From Pseudomonas hamedanensis (GTDB taxonomy: Bacteria > Pseudomonadota > Gammaproteobacteria > Pseudomonadales > Pseudomonadaceae): a stretch of 64,000 nt of DNA. The notes beneath the pieces are model-generated. The model was given only the letters and a program-made list of their open reading frames with translations, was not told the DNA's origin and did no database searches. Positions 8,949 through 17,852 of this stretch are shown piece by piece. The stretch is taken from contig NZ_CP077091.1 in assembly GCF_014268595.2 (NCBI RefSeq), positions 2,936,501-3,000,500 of the forward strand, written 5' to 3'. The position numbers and the translations under genes were made by a program. The stretch's first letter is position 1; every line of letters starts with the position of its first letter.

Positions 8949-9773
8949 ATGCCCGTTGCGTTGATTACCGGTTGTTCCAGTGGCATTGGCCGCACCCTTG
9001 CCGATGCTTTCAAGATGGCCGGCTACGAAGTCTGGACCACTGCGCGCAAGCCTGAAGACGTGGCCGCGCTCAGCGTCGCCGGTTTCACTGCGGTCCAGTT
9101 GGACGTCAACGATGGCAAAGCGCTGGAACAACTCGGCGAGCGCCTCAACCAGCAACATGGCGGCCTCGATGTGTTGATCAACAATGCCGGGTATGGCGCG
9201 ATGGGGCCGTTGCTCGATGGCGGCGTGGCGGCCATGCAGCGGCAGTTTGAAACCAACGTATTCTCGATCGTCGGCGTCACCCGCGCGCTGTTTCCGATGC
9301 TGCGCCGGAGCAAAGGCCTGGTGGTGAATATCGGCAGCGTGTCAGGCGTGCTGGTCACGCCATTTGCCGGTGCCTACTGCGCCTCGAAAGCGGCGGTGCA
9401 TGCGTTGAGCGATGCCCTGCGCATGGAACTCGCGCCATTCGGTATCCGTGTGATGGAAGTGCAGCCCGGCGCGATCGAATCGAGCTTCGCGAAAAACGCC
9501 GGACATGAAGCGGAACAGTTGATCAATGAGCAATCGCCGTGGTTTCCCTTGCGTGAAGGCATTCGCGCACGAGCCAAGGCCTCGCAGGACAAACCGACAC
9601 CGACGGTTGAGTTTGCTGCGCAGTTGCTGCAAGCCGTGCAGCGGAACAAGCCGCCACGGCTGATCCGCATCGGTAACGGCAGCCGGGCGTTGCCGTTGCT
9701 GGCGGCATTAGTGCCCAAGGGTTTGCTGGAAACGACGCTGATGAAGCGCTTCGGATTGCGTGGGCAGCTCTGA
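8949..9773 (+). CDS. Short-chain dehydrogenase/reductase
   Basis: A 274-residue classical SDR. It has the cofactor loop TGCSSGIG near residue 8, the NNAG motif, a catalytic serine in NIGSVSG and the active site YCASK. Such enzymes oxidise or reduce hydroxyl/keto groups with NAD(P)H; the substrate cannot be read from the sequence. I set the start at 8949 because AAGGAA lies 6 nt upstream; a start at 8931 would put the ribosome site inside the coding frame. It sits 35 bp after the small membrane protein on the same strand. Confidence 0.88.
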   Translation: MPVALITGCSSGIGRTLADAFKMAGYEVWTTARKPEDVAALSVAGFTAVQLDVNDGKALEQLGERLNQQHGGLDVLINNAGYGAMGPLLDGGVAAMQRQFETNVFSIVGVTRALFPMLRRSKGLVVNIGSVSGVLVTPFAGAYCASKAAVHALSDALRMELAPFGIRVMEVQPGAIESSFAKNAGHEAEQLINEQSPWFPLREGIRARAKASQDKPTPTVEFAAQLLQAVQRNKPPRLIRIGNGSRALPLLAALVPKGLLETTLMKRFGLRGQL

Positions 9774-9828
9774 CATCACGCCCACGTGTTGTCGAGAAAA
9801 CTCACTCACACTTTTTTGCCGAGAGCAC

Positions 9829-9844
9829 CTGTCAACTCTGACAG
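9829..9844. promoter_or_regulatory. Inverted repeat CTGTCA-N4-TGACAG upstream of the delta-60 gene
   Basis: The perfect 6-bp inverted repeat CTGTCAACTCTGACAG lies about 105 bp before the start codon at 9949. Its layout matches the site before the TcC pair. The regulator is unknown. Confidence 0.4.
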
Positions 9845-9948
9845 TAGACCGCTTTGGAGGCACGTCACAAGATAGCGCACGGGGACGGAACGCCTCGCGG
9901 ATCAATGCCGAAGGGCATTGAACAACGAAACTTCAACCTTGGTGCGCC

Positions 9949-11223
9949 ATGAAGACTGGACAATTGCATAAAACCGGAAGCCCTGATCTGGAGTTCGGAC
10001 TACAGGGTCAACTTACCCTAAGCCAACTGAATATTCCCGCCGAATTTGAAGGAACACGTCTGGTTAAAGGCCTGGCTTTACAACCCGATGGGAAAATAAT
10101 TGTCGGGGCAGAACTGTTCAACGGCGTACCGGGGCTTCACGTCTATGCTTTGATGCGTTTGCATGATAATGGCGCCCTTGATGACACATTCGCCACAAAA
10201 GGAATCACATCCGGCAGCTTTCTCGATGGTCAACACTGTGGTGGTGAAAAAGTAATGGTGCTGCCCGATGGGAAACTACTGTTACTGGGCTGGACACTTT
10301 ACAAAGACGGTTGGGCGCATTTGGTCATTGCCCGTTTTGATCAAGAAGGAAACGTCGATGGGGGTTTTGGTGACCGAGGACAATTGGTCATCGAAAACAC
10401 TGCAACAAGCAAGTTGGTAAAAACTTCGCAATCGCTCAGCATCGACGCCGAGGGCAAGTTCTGGGTGACGGCAAACTACGTCGATCCGCAAACATCCGAT
10501 CACTTCAGCGGGAGTATTTTCAGTATCAACCCGGATGGCGACTGGAATACGGATTTCAATCGAACAGGTCGACTGGATTTCAAAGACACCCAAAGACCCT
10601 TCACTACAGTCAACGCCTGTTTGTCACAGGATGGCAGACTCTTGATTGCTGGCAACACACTTCAGGAAGGTCTGGACACCGCTTATGTCGCTCGACTTAC
10701 TTCGGATGGTCAACTTGATGACAGTTTCGGCGACCCGCAGACACGCGGAATGCACACCCTTAGAGTCAATGACAAGGATTGTCGATTCAACGACCTGGAT
10801 CAAAGAATCGACGGCAGCCTGGCGTGCTTTGGTCAGTGCGGGACCGACCTGGAGACAGAAAGCCAAGGCCTGCTGACCCTTCTGACTCCGGATGGAAAGC
10901 CTGATCAAAGCTTTAACGAAGGTAATCCCCTGCTTACGCAGCTCGCGCAACAGTCCGGCACTCGCTGGCGTTGTGGCTACGTACAAGCGAATGGTTGCAT
11001 GGTGGCATTGTCGGGTGATAGCGAACTGTATCTGGCGCGCGTTCTGCCTCAAGGTATCCCCGACAAGGATTTCGGCAACCTGGGCCAGGTAAAACTGGAC
11101 AATGCGGACTTGGGCCAGCTTCCCCCATTTCAACTGATCAAGCGCTCCGACAACCGCATCCTTTTGTCTTTCAACTTCGAGCATCTGGATGGTCTGGGTC
11201 GAATTGACAGCTACCTCGGCTGA
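9949..11223 (+). CDS. Delta-60 repeat (beta-propeller-like) protein
   Basis: A 424-residue protein made of repeats of about 55 to 65 residues with the signature LxPDGKxxxxG...RxxxDGxLDxxFG, for example LQPDGKIIVGA near residue 43, LPDGKLLLLGW and LTSDGQLDDSFGD. These delta-60 repeats are thought to fold as propeller blades. There is no signal peptide, membrane segment or enzymatic motif. GC content is visibly lower than in neighbouring housekeeping genes, which suits an accessory gene. It lies between the TcC/SDR group and the efflux operon, convergent to the latter. Family knowledge gives no firm role; surface or toxin-associated use is only a guess from context. Confidence 0.75.
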   Translation: MKTGQLHKTGSPDLEFGLQGQLTLSQLNIPAEFEGTRLVKGLALQPDGKIIVGAELFNGVPGLHVYALMRLHDNGALDDTFATKGITSGSFLDGQHCGGEKVMVLPDGKLLLLGWTLYKDGWAHLVIARFDQEGNVDGGFGDRGQLVIENTATSKLVKTSQSLSIDAEGKFWVTANYVDPQTSDHFSGSIFSINPDGDWNTDFNRTGRLDFKDTQRPFTTVNACLSQDGRLLIAGNTLQEGLDTAYVARLTSDGQLDDSFGDPQTRGMHTLRVNDKDCRFNDLDQRIDGSLACFGQCGTDLETESQGLLTLLTPDGKPDQSFNEGNPLLTQLAQQSGTRWRCGYVQANGCMVALSGDSELYLARVLPQGIPDKDFGNLGQVKLDNADLGQLPPFQLIKRSDNRILLSFNFEHLDGLGRIDSYLG

Positions 11224-11278
11224 CAACACCATCAAAATGGATTCAATTGCCTGCTCGCGAATGAGGCGACTCGGTCTG

Positions 11279-12145
11279 TCAGAGGTTCGCCGGAGTCTGA
11301 TTCACCACCACCGTGCAGGTAATCCCCGCCGCCAGCAATACCCCCTCCGGCACTTCGTCAATGTGAATCCGCACCGGCACTCGCTGGGCCAACCGCACCC
11401 AGTTGAATGTCGGGTTGACGTCGGCGATCAGCTCGCGGCTTTCCGGGTTGTCGCGGTCATAGATACCGCGGGAAATGCTCTCCACATGGCCCTTGAGCAC
11501 TTCGCCGCTCATCAACTGCATGTCGGCTTTGTCACCGATACGAACGTGCGGCAGTTTGGTCTCTTCGAAAAAGCCATAAACCCAGAACGAGTTCATGTCG
11601 ACCACGGCCATTTTCGCTTCGCCGATGCGCGCGTAGTCGCCGCGGTGCACGTTGAGGTTGGTCACGTAGCCATCCACCGCGGCGCGCACTTCGGTGCGTT
11701 TGAGGTTGAGTTCGGCAGCCTCCAGTTGCGCCTGGGCGTGTTGGTAGTCGGCCAGCGCGGCGTCGGCGATGTTGCTGGCGTCGTCGCGGTTTTCCCTGGA
11801 GATCACCAGGTTGTCCAGATCGGCGCGGCGATGGGCGTTGACCTTGCGCATCTCCCAGGTCGACTTGCGCGAAGCGACCAGCGACTGCGCCTGCTTGACG
11901 GCGATGCGGTAATGCTCGGGGTCGATGCGCATCAGCAAGTCCCCCTTCTTCACCAACTGATTGTCACGCACCGGCACTTCGACCACTTCGCCGGTAACGT
12001 CGGCGGCGACGTTGATGATGTCGGCGCGAACACGGCCATCGCGGGTCCACGGCGTGTTCATGTAGTGCTCCCACAAGGTGCGGCCGATCCACAGCGCCAG
12101 AGCCAGCACCAGCAGGGTCGCGAGCAGGCTGAAAAACTTTTTCAT
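11279..12145 (-). CDS. HlyD-family efflux adaptor (AaeA-like)
   Basis: A 288-residue periplasmic adaptor with an N-terminal membrane anchor (LLATLLVLALALWIG) followed by the family motif TRDGRVRADIINVAADVTGEV in broken form, a helical hairpin (residues about 80 to 150) and a lipoyl/beta-barrel part. It would bridge the FUSC pump and the outer-membrane factor, as AaeA does for p-hydroxybenzoate-type aromatic acids. It is the last gene of a four-gene minus-strand operon, 25 bp after the DUF1656 gene. The substrate is inferred only from the family. Confidence 0.9.
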   Translation of the reverse strand: MKKFFSLLATLLVLALALWIGRTLWEHYMNTPWTRDGRVRADIINVAADVTGEVVEVPVRDNQLVKKGDLLMRIDPEHYRIAVKQAQSLVASRKSTWEMRKVNAHRRADLDNLVISRENRDDASNIADAALADYQHAQAQLEAAELNLKRTEVRAAVDGYVTNLNVHRGDYARIGEAKMAVVDMNSFWVYGFFEETKLPHVRIGDKADMQLMSGEVLKGHVESISRGIYDRDNPESRELIADVNPTFNWVRLAQRVPVRIHIDEVPEGVLLAAGITCTVVVNQTPANL

Positions 12146-12170
12146 CAGAGCCTTCTTTAGAGACAGAGAG

Positions 12171-12377
12171 TCAACGGTAGATAGTCAGCGCCATGGCGCC
12201 AAACAGACAGGTAAACAGGCTCAGGCGCAGCAGCGCCGGGTGCCAGAAAAAGCGGTACAGGTCGAACCCCGAAAGAAACCGATCCACCGCCCAGGCCAGT
12301 GCCGCAGCGATGAAAAACATCAGGGTCATGGTCGGCATGTACACGCCGTGGAAGGCGATTTCACGAGGCATGGGCAA
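12171..12377 (-). CDS. DUF1656 small membrane protein (AaeX-like)
   Basis: A 68-residue protein with two predicted membrane helices (LMFFIAAALAWAVDRFL and LSLFTCLFGAMALTIY) and the N-terminal REIAFHGVYMPT block typical of DUF1656. Members always accompany FUSC pumps and HlyD adaptors; their exact role is unclear. The start overlaps the end of the FUSC gene by 17 bp, which suggests translational coupling. Confidence 0.92.
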   Translation of the reverse strand: MPMPREIAFHGVYMPTMTLMFFIAAALAWAVDRFLSGFDLYRFFWHPALLRLSLFTCLFGAMALTIYR

Positions 12378-14553
12378 GTCCTTCGGGCCTGGCGGGAGCG
12401 AATTCGGCGAGCGGTGATTGCGGGTCGAGCAGCGAGGTGCGGATGAAATGCAGATAGCTTTTCACCCGGCGCAACGCCGACGTGTCGAAGTGCGGCGCGA
12501 ACGGCTCATCGGTGGCGGCGACGCGGCTGATGGCGTGATCGACGGCGACCAGTGCGCGCTCAAGATTGCTCGCATTGGGTTGCAGAAACAGACGCACCAG
12601 CGCCCGGCCCATCACACGAATTGCCTGGCGCCATGGCTGCGACTCGGCATAGGCCGGGTGCACCGGCAGGATCGCCTGTTCCTTGCGCAACTCAATGATC
12701 GCGTGGCCGACTTCCAGCACCACGAACATCCAGCGCAGAAGACGTTTCTGCACCTTCGGTTGCCCGGCCGCGAGGCCATAAGCCTGGTGCAGCAAATCGC
12801 GGGTACGGCTCTCGAAACTCGAGGCCAGGCCTTTAAGCTTGCCGCTGATCGCATAGACCACTTGCCCGCGCAAGTCCTGCTCCAGGCGTTGCCACAACCA
12901 GCGGCTGTTGGGCGGCAGAATAATCGCCCCGGCGGCCGCGCACACCAGCATGCCCATGACCATGGCGATGTAGTCGTTGATGAAGGCGTAAGGGTTGTAA
13001 ACGGTCAGGTTGTCCGGCACCGAACCGGTGCTGAAAAAGATCAGCAAACCGAGGCCGACACCGGCGTATTGTGGCCGCGAAGCGAGGAACGAACCGAACA
13101 CGATCACCGGTGCGAGCATCACGCACAGCAAAGGAAAACCATCGATCCACGGAAAGATGAAAAACATCTCGACGAAGCCGATCAAAGCGCCGAGAAACGT
13201 CCCGCAAGCCATTTGAAAGGCCATGCGTTTCGGGTTTGGCGTCGCCGCGGACAAACCGACAGTCGCAGCGGCAATCAGGGTCATGGTCGCACCGCTCGGC
13301 CACGCGGTGGCGACCCAGTAGCTGCCCAGCACGATCAGGATGAATGAAGCACGAATCCCCGAAGCCGCAGCCGCCCACCAGTTGGTTTGCGGGGTGAAGG
13401 GTTCGTCCCAGCGTTCGCGTTCGTGGCGGTGATCGGCCAGCGACGCGTGGGTCTGCGCATAACTGTGCAGGTCATCAACGAAGCGATAAAGCAATTCGTA
13501 GGCGGTGTGGAAATCCAACTGCTCAGCCTCACTCGGCGCGCTCTGCTGAAAAATCCCGCGCAAGCTGCGCACGCGTGCCGGCAAGCCTTCCTTGTAGGTC
13601 GCAAGCGCCGTGGCCAAACGCGCCGCATCGGGGCTGGTCAGGGCACGACCGCTGAAGCCGTCGAGCACTTCGGCGAGATCCTGCAACCCCGGTTTGATCG
13701 CCGCCACCACGTGCTCTTCAGCGTTGCCGCGCAGGCGTTCGAGCAATTGATGAAGTGCGTTGAAGCGCGTGGTGATGCCCATGAACTCGCTGTTCAAACG
13801 GCTCAGGCGACCGTTGCGCCGGCGCATGTGAGGGTCTTCGAACACGGTCACGCTGCGCAGCCCTTCCAGGCCCACCGCTTCGGCGATGAAGCGCACGTTG
13901 CTGGCTTCGAAAGACTCGGCTTTGCTGCGCCCACGCAGGCCATCGGTGACGAACAACGCGAACACGCCGAAGCGCTGATACAAGGCGTTGCGCATCGCCG
14001 CACTGGCGGTTTGCGGCAGGATCGCGGCGCTGATCAGCGTCGAGCAAAGAATCCCCAGCGAGATTTCCAGCACCCGCCAGACCGCCGCCATAAAGGCGCC
14101 GTCCGGGTGCGCGAGCGCCGGCAAACCGACCATCGCCGCGGTATAACCGGCGAGCACAAAACCGTAGGCGCGAAAGTTACGGCAGCGCGCGGCACCGGCC
14201 GAGCAGAGGCCGACCCAGATCGCCAGCGCGCCGAGAAACAGTTCGGTGTTCTGCGCGAACAAGGCGATCAGCGTGACCATCACCGCCGACCCGGCCAACG
14301 TGCCGAGGAAGCGGTAGAAACTCTTGGCAAACACCTGACCACTCTGCGGCTGCATCACGATGAACACGGTGATCATCGCCGTGCGCGGCTGCGGCAATTC
14401 CAGACGCATCGCCAGCCACAGCGTGAGGAACGCTGCGATCAGCACCTTGAAGATATACACCCAGGTCACGCCATCGCTGCGTGCCCAGTCGAAGAAACCG
14501 CGGCGCCATTCAAGGGAGTAGAGCCAGCGTAAAGGGGCGGGCAAAGAGGTCAT
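12361..14553 (-). CDS. FUSC-family inner-membrane efflux pump (AaeB-like)
   Basis: A 730-residue protein with two bundles of membrane helices, at about residues 30 to 180 and 375 to 520, each followed by a cytoplasmic helical domain. This is the FUSC/AaeB layout. The conserved FUSC segment LELPQPRTAMITVFIVMQPQ is at about residue 50. With the adaptor, DUF1656 protein and outer-membrane factor it should form a trans-envelope exporter for aromatic or other weak organic acids. A REPIN hairpin separates it from the upstream outer-membrane factor gene, so expression of the two parts of the operon may differ. Confidence 0.92.
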   Translation of the reverse strand: MTSLPAPLRWLYSLEWRRGFFDWARSDGVTWVYIFKVLIAAFLTLWLAMRLELPQPRTAMITVFIVMQPQSGQVFAKSFYRFLGTLAGSAVMVTLIALFAQNTELFLGALAIWVGLCSAGAARCRNFRAYGFVLAGYTAAMVGLPALAHPDGAFMAAVWRVLEISLGILCSTLISAAILPQTASAAMRNALYQRFGVFALFVTDGLRGRSKAESFEASNVRFIAEAVGLEGLRSVTVFEDPHMRRRNGRLSRLNSEFMGITTRFNALHQLLERLRGNAEEHVVAAIKPGLQDLAEVLDGFSGRALTSPDAARLATALATYKEGLPARVRSLRGIFQQSAPSEAEQLDFHTAYELLYRFVDDLHSYAQTHASLADHRHERERWDEPFTPQTNWWAAAASGIRASFILIVLGSYWVATAWPSGATMTLIAAATVGLSAATPNPKRMAFQMACGTFLGALIGFVEMFFIFPWIDGFPLLCVMLAPVIVFGSFLASRPQYAGVGLGLLIFFSTGSVPDNLTVYNPYAFINDYIAMVMGMLVCAAAGAIILPPNSRWLWQRLEQDLRGQVVYAISGKLKGLASSFESRTRDLLHQAYGLAAGQPKVQKRLLRWMFVVLEVGHAIIELRKEQAILPVHPAYAESQPWRQAIRVMGRALVRLFLQPNASNLERALVAVDHAISRVAATDEPFAPHFDTSALRRVKSYLHFIRTSLLDPQSPLAEFAPARPEGLAHAS

Positions 14554-14587
14554 TCGTTAGCGCTCAAATTTGGGCATGACACGGTCC

Positions 14588-14681
14588 CTGTAGGAGTGAG
14601 CCTGCTCGCGATAGCGGTGTGTCAGCTGACATTTGCTTTGCCTGACACAACGCTATCGCGAGCAGGCTCACTCCTACAGGG
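14588..14681. repeat. REPIN inside the efflux operon
   Basis: Two almost perfect inverted arms (CTGTAGGAGTGAGCCTGCTC and its complement) enclose about 35 bp. They lie between the outer-membrane factor stop and the FUSC start and can form a long mRNA hairpin. This is the TAGGAGTGAG variant of the REP core. Confidence 0.9.
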
Positions 14682-14691
14682 GGTTGTGTGT

Positions 14692-16191
14692 TCAACGCAG
14701 GAGCGCCGGTGTTTTCGGGGCCTGGGTCTGCTCGGTCGTCGGCACGTCATAACCGGCACCCAGTCCACCGCCCAGCGCCGTCACCAGCTCGGCATGCGCA
14801 CTCAGTCGCGCCGCCTGCACCTGCTGCTGCACTTGTTGCTGTTTGAACAGCAAAGTCTGGGCATTCAGCACATTGAGGTAATCGGTCAGCCCGCGCTGAT
14901 ACGCGATCATCGCGATGTCGTAAGTCTTCTGCGCTGCGGCTACGGACTCGGCGGCGAACGCCTGCTGTTTGTCCATCGACTCGCGGCGAATCAACTGGTC
15001 GGAGATATTTTTCAGCGCGTTGACCAGCGTCTGGTTGTAATGCGCCACGGCGACGTCGTAGCCAGCGGACGCTTCACCCAGTTCAGCGCGCAGACGCCCA
15101 CCGTCGAAGATCGGCAACGAAATCGCCGGGCCGACGCTGTAGTTGAGTTTCTTGCCGGTCAAGAACTCCAGCGCCCCGCCGCCGGTGGCCATGTAGCCGA
15201 GGCTGCCGACCAGATCGACGTTGGGATAGAACCCGGCATGAGCGACATCGATGCCACGGGCTTGCGCCGCCACTTGCCACCGGCTGGCGACCACGTCCGG
15301 GCGTTGCCCGAGCAATTCGGCAGGCAATGCCGACGGCAACTTCAACGGTGCCGCGAGGGACAAAGTCGGGCGCAGCAACTGCGCACCGGCGCCCGGGCCT
15401 TTCCCGGCCAGCGCGGCAATCTGGTTGCGGCTGAGGGCGATTTCTTCATCGAGCGCATCGAGTTGCCGATGGGTTTCCGGCAGCGGTGCTTCGGCCTGGC
15501 TGACTTCGAAGTGAGTGCCGATGCCGCCACTCAGGCGTTTCTGCGCCAGGTCGAGAATCTGCTGTTGCTGCTTGAGCGTCGCCGCGGCGATGTCGCGCTG
15601 AGCGTAATGCAGCGACAGCTCGATGTAGGCACGCACCAGGTTGTTCTGTAACTCCAGCTGCGCCTGACGCGCCTCGGCGGCGCTCACGTGCGCCAGATCC
15701 ACCGCGCGTTCGCTGGCATTGCTTTCGCGGCCCCAGAGGTCAAGGGCGTAGCTCAAGCCCAGCGCGGCGTTGTTGTCCCAGGTCGTGCTGTTGGCCAGCT
15801 CACCCGGACCGTAGAACTGATCGGTCGGCCAGTTGTGGCGCTTGAGCGTCGATTCGCCGCTTACTTGTAATGATTCGGCCGCCTCGGCGACACCGGCCAT
15901 CGCCCTGGCCTGACGCACCCGCGCCGCCGCCATGGCCATGCTCGGGCTGCCCTGCACGGCGAGGTTGATCCAGCGATTGAGTTGCGGGTCGCCAAATGCT
16001 TGCCACCATTGCGCATTGGGCCAATGGGCGTCTTTGGCGGCCTCGGCAATGGCTGCATCGGTGGCCAGTGAATCGGCCTGCAGCGCCTTGCCTTGCGGGG
16101 CAATGCCTTGGGTTGAGATGCAGCCGCCGAGAGCCAGGGAAAAAACCAGAACACTGAGCGGCAAAAGCGCTCTGTTGATGCGACGCGGCAC
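14692..16191 (-). CDS. NodT-family outer-membrane factor lipoprotein
   Basis: A TolC-like outer-membrane channel of about 499 residues. It has a lipoprotein signal (hydrophobic LLPLSVLVFSLA, lipobox LGGC at about residue 22), and two OEP repeats with long coiled helices. I set the start at a GTG codon at 16191: CAGGAA lies about 10 nt upstream and the signal peptide follows at once. The frame is open back to 16320, but that stretch is a REPIN, so the longer ORF is spurious. It heads the efflux operon (with FUSC, DUF1656, HlyD) and is divergent from a LysR regulator. Confidence 0.9.
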   Translation of the reverse strand: MPRRINRALLPLSVLVFSLALGGCISTQGIAPQGKALQADSLATDAAIAEAAKDAHWPNAQWWQAFGDPQLNRWINLAVQGSPSMAMAAARVRQARAMAGVAEAAESLQVSGESTLKRHNWPTDQFYGPGELANSTTWDNNAALGLSYALDLWGRESNASERAVDLAHVSAAEARQAQLELQNNLVRAYIELSLHYAQRDIAAATLKQQQQILDLAQKRLSGGIGTHFEVSQAEAPLPETHRQLDALDEEIALSRNQIAALAGKGPGAGAQLLRPTLSLAAPLKLPSALPAELLGQRPDVVASRWQVAAQARGIDVAHAGFYPNVDLVGSLGYMATGGGALEFLTGKKLNYSVGPAISLPIFDGGRLRAELGEASAGYDVAVAHYNQTLVNALKNISDQLIRRESMDKQQAFAAESVAAAQKTYDIAMIAYQRGLTDYLNVLNAQTLLFKQQQVQQQVQAARLSAHAELVTALGGGLGAGYDVPTTEQTQAPKTPALLR

Positions 16192-16229
16192 AGCTGCGAA
16201 TTCCTGAGAGAGGGGAAGAACCGAGACCC

Positions 16230-16319
16230 TGTGGGAGCGGGCTTGCTCGCGAAAGCGTTCTGTCAGCCGACAGACACGTTGCAGGTAAAATCGCCTTCGC
16301 GAGCAAGCCCGCTCCCACA
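16230..16319. repeat. REPIN upstream of the efflux operon
   Basis: Inverted arms TGTGGGAGCGGGCTTGCTCG and its complement, about 90 bp, sit between the efflux operon start and the divergent LysR gene. The element creates a false N-terminal extension of the outer-membrane factor frame. Confidence 0.9.
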
Positions 16320-16466
16320 ACGGCGCAATTCTATGGAGCTGCCCTGACGGCGATAAGCTGGGATTTCTGTGAATCTTTGTTACGGTTAACGAGATAATCC
16401 CTTGGTCGGGGGTCTCAGCCCCTGAAACTTCGTGTCACAATTTGCCATCTCCCTTGAGAGCACCCC

Positions 16467-17435
16467 ATGGACACTTTGCAAAACATGCGCGCCTTCAGTT
16501 GTGTCGCCGAAGCCGGCAGCTTCACCGCCGCCGCTGTGCAACTCGACACCACCACCGCCAACGTCTCGCGCGCGGTTTCCAACCTCGAAGCCCACCTGCA
16601 AACTCGCCTGCTCAATCGCACCACGCGGCGCATCGCCCTGACCGAGGCCGGCAAACGCTACCTGTTGCGCTGCGAACAGATCCTCGCCTATGTCGAAGAA
16701 GCCGAAGCGGAAGCCAGCGACGCCCACGCGCGCCCGGCCGGGCAATTGAAAGTGCACACCATGACCGGCATCGGTCAGCACTACGTCATCGACGCCATCG
16801 CGCGCTATCGCAAGACCCACCCCGACGTAACCTTCGACCTGACCCTGGCCAACCGCGTGCCGGACCTGCTCGATGAGGGCTATGACGTATCGATCGTGCT
16901 CGCCAGCGAATTGCCGGACTCAGGTTTTGTCTCGCAGCGCCTGGGCATCACCTACAGCATCGTCTGCGCCTCCCCGGCCTACGTGAAAGCCAACGGCACC
17001 GCGCAGAAACCCAGTGACCTGCTCAACCACGCCTGCCTGCGCCTGGTCAGCCCGGTGATCCCGCTGGAAAAATGGGCCTTCGACGGCCCGGACGGCCAGG
17101 AAATGGTCACCATCAACAGTTCGCCATTCCTGGTGAACTCCGCCGACGCGATGAAAACCGCCATCACCAGCGGCATGGGCATCGGCGTGCTGCCGGTCTA
17201 CGCCGCGATCGAAGGCCTGCGCAACGGCACGCTGGTGCGGGTGATGCCGAACTACCGTTCGCAGGAACTCAACCTGTATGCGATCTACCCGTCGCGGCAG
17301 TATCTGGATGCGAAGATCAAGACGTGGGTGGAGTATTTGCGCGGATCGTTGCCGGAGATATTGGCGGCGCATCAGGCGGAATTGGCGGCGTATGAATTGA
17401 GTGGGAGTCTGGCAGGCGTCCGCGTCGCCACCTGA
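16467..17435 (+). CDS. LysR-family transcriptional regulator
   Basis: A 322-residue LysR protein: winged HTH at residues 1 to 60 (MDTLQNMRAFSCVAEAGSFT, then TTTANVSRAVSNLEAHL) and an effector-binding domain from about residue 90. It belongs to the large AaeR/CrgA-like subgroup by its HTH. It is transcribed away from the efflux operon, whose genes resemble aaeXAB, so it is probably the operon's local activator responding to an aromatic acid. That assignment is by position only. Confidence 0.9.
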   Translation: MDTLQNMRAFSCVAEAGSFTAAAVQLDTTTANVSRAVSNLEAHLQTRLLNRTTRRIALTEAGKRYLLRCEQILAYVEEAEAEASDAHARPAGQLKVHTMTGIGQHYVIDAIARYRKTHPDVTFDLTLANRVPDLLDEGYDVSIVLASELPDSGFVSQRLGITYSIVCASPAYVKANGTAQKPSDLLNHACLRLVSPVIPLEKWAFDGPDGQEMVTINSSPFLVNSADAMKTAITSGMGIGVLPVYAAIEGLRNGTLVRVMPNYRSQELNLYAIYPSRQYLDAKIKTWVEYLRGSLPEILAAHQAELAAYELSGSLAGVRVAT

Positions 17436-17458
17436 GTTTTAAACACTCGCAGGTTTCG

Positions 17459-17546
17459 TGTAGGAGCTGACGAGTGCAACGAGGCTGCGATCTTTTGATC
17501 TTGCTGTTTAAAAATCAAAAAATCGCAGCCTACGGCAGCTCCTACA
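17459..17546. repeat. Intergenic inverted repeat, GTAGGAGCTG family
   Basis: The arms TGTAGGAGCTGACGAGTGCA / GCCTACGGCAGCTCCTACA enclose GCTGCGATCTTTTGATC and an inverted partner. This is a second REP-like family common between Pseudomonas genes. It lies just after the LysR gene and may also act in transcript ending. Confidence 0.75.
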
Positions 17547-17635
17547 TCGCAGTGATTTCACGGAAGTTTCCGACAGGTTTTGCAGGTTGTCCGTCGGAAG
17601 TGCGCTGGCTAGGATTTGGCGGTTGCTGACGAATC

Positions 17636-17852
17636 AGCGACCGGGTCTGGAAAACCCGCAGGATCACAGCGCATGACATAATGCCGCGCTCTTTCAGCGC
17701 CGGTATTCAAGTTATGGCGGCTGTACGTGGGAGACCTTCGGGTCTGCCGGGTTTGATCCTTTGCCGGTTTTTCCAGTCCGCGTACAGCTGCCACCCCTTT
17801 CGCCTGGAAAACGAAAAAATGGCAGCTCCATTAATCCAAAAGGATCTTTGCC
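17636..17852 (+). promoter_or_regulatory. Structured leader of the DUF6124 gene with alternative stems
   Basis: Several hairpins can be drawn: CGGGT/ACCCG near 17642-17658; an AGACC-TTCG-GGTCT tetraloop stem at 17732-17745; an outer stem of 17716-17727 with 17781-17792 (11 of 12 pairs plus a wobble). The segment AGCTGCCA at 17786-17793 can instead pair perfectly with TGGCAGCT at 17820-17827, about 10 nt before the AAAGGATC ribosome site. The two pairings exclude each other, as in attenuators or riboswitches. I recall similar leaders upstream of other DUF6124/DUF3077 genes but no described ligand. Confidence 0.5.

Noticed and set aside
13387..14532. Plus-strand open frame of 381 codons opposite the FUSC pump gene
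   Set aside because: Shadow frame rich in H, Q, R and E; the minus-strand pump is certain.
16192..16320. N-terminal extension of the outer-membrane factor
   Set aside because: The codons are read from a REPIN; the lipoprotein signal peptide starts at the GTG at 16191 behind a ribosome site.
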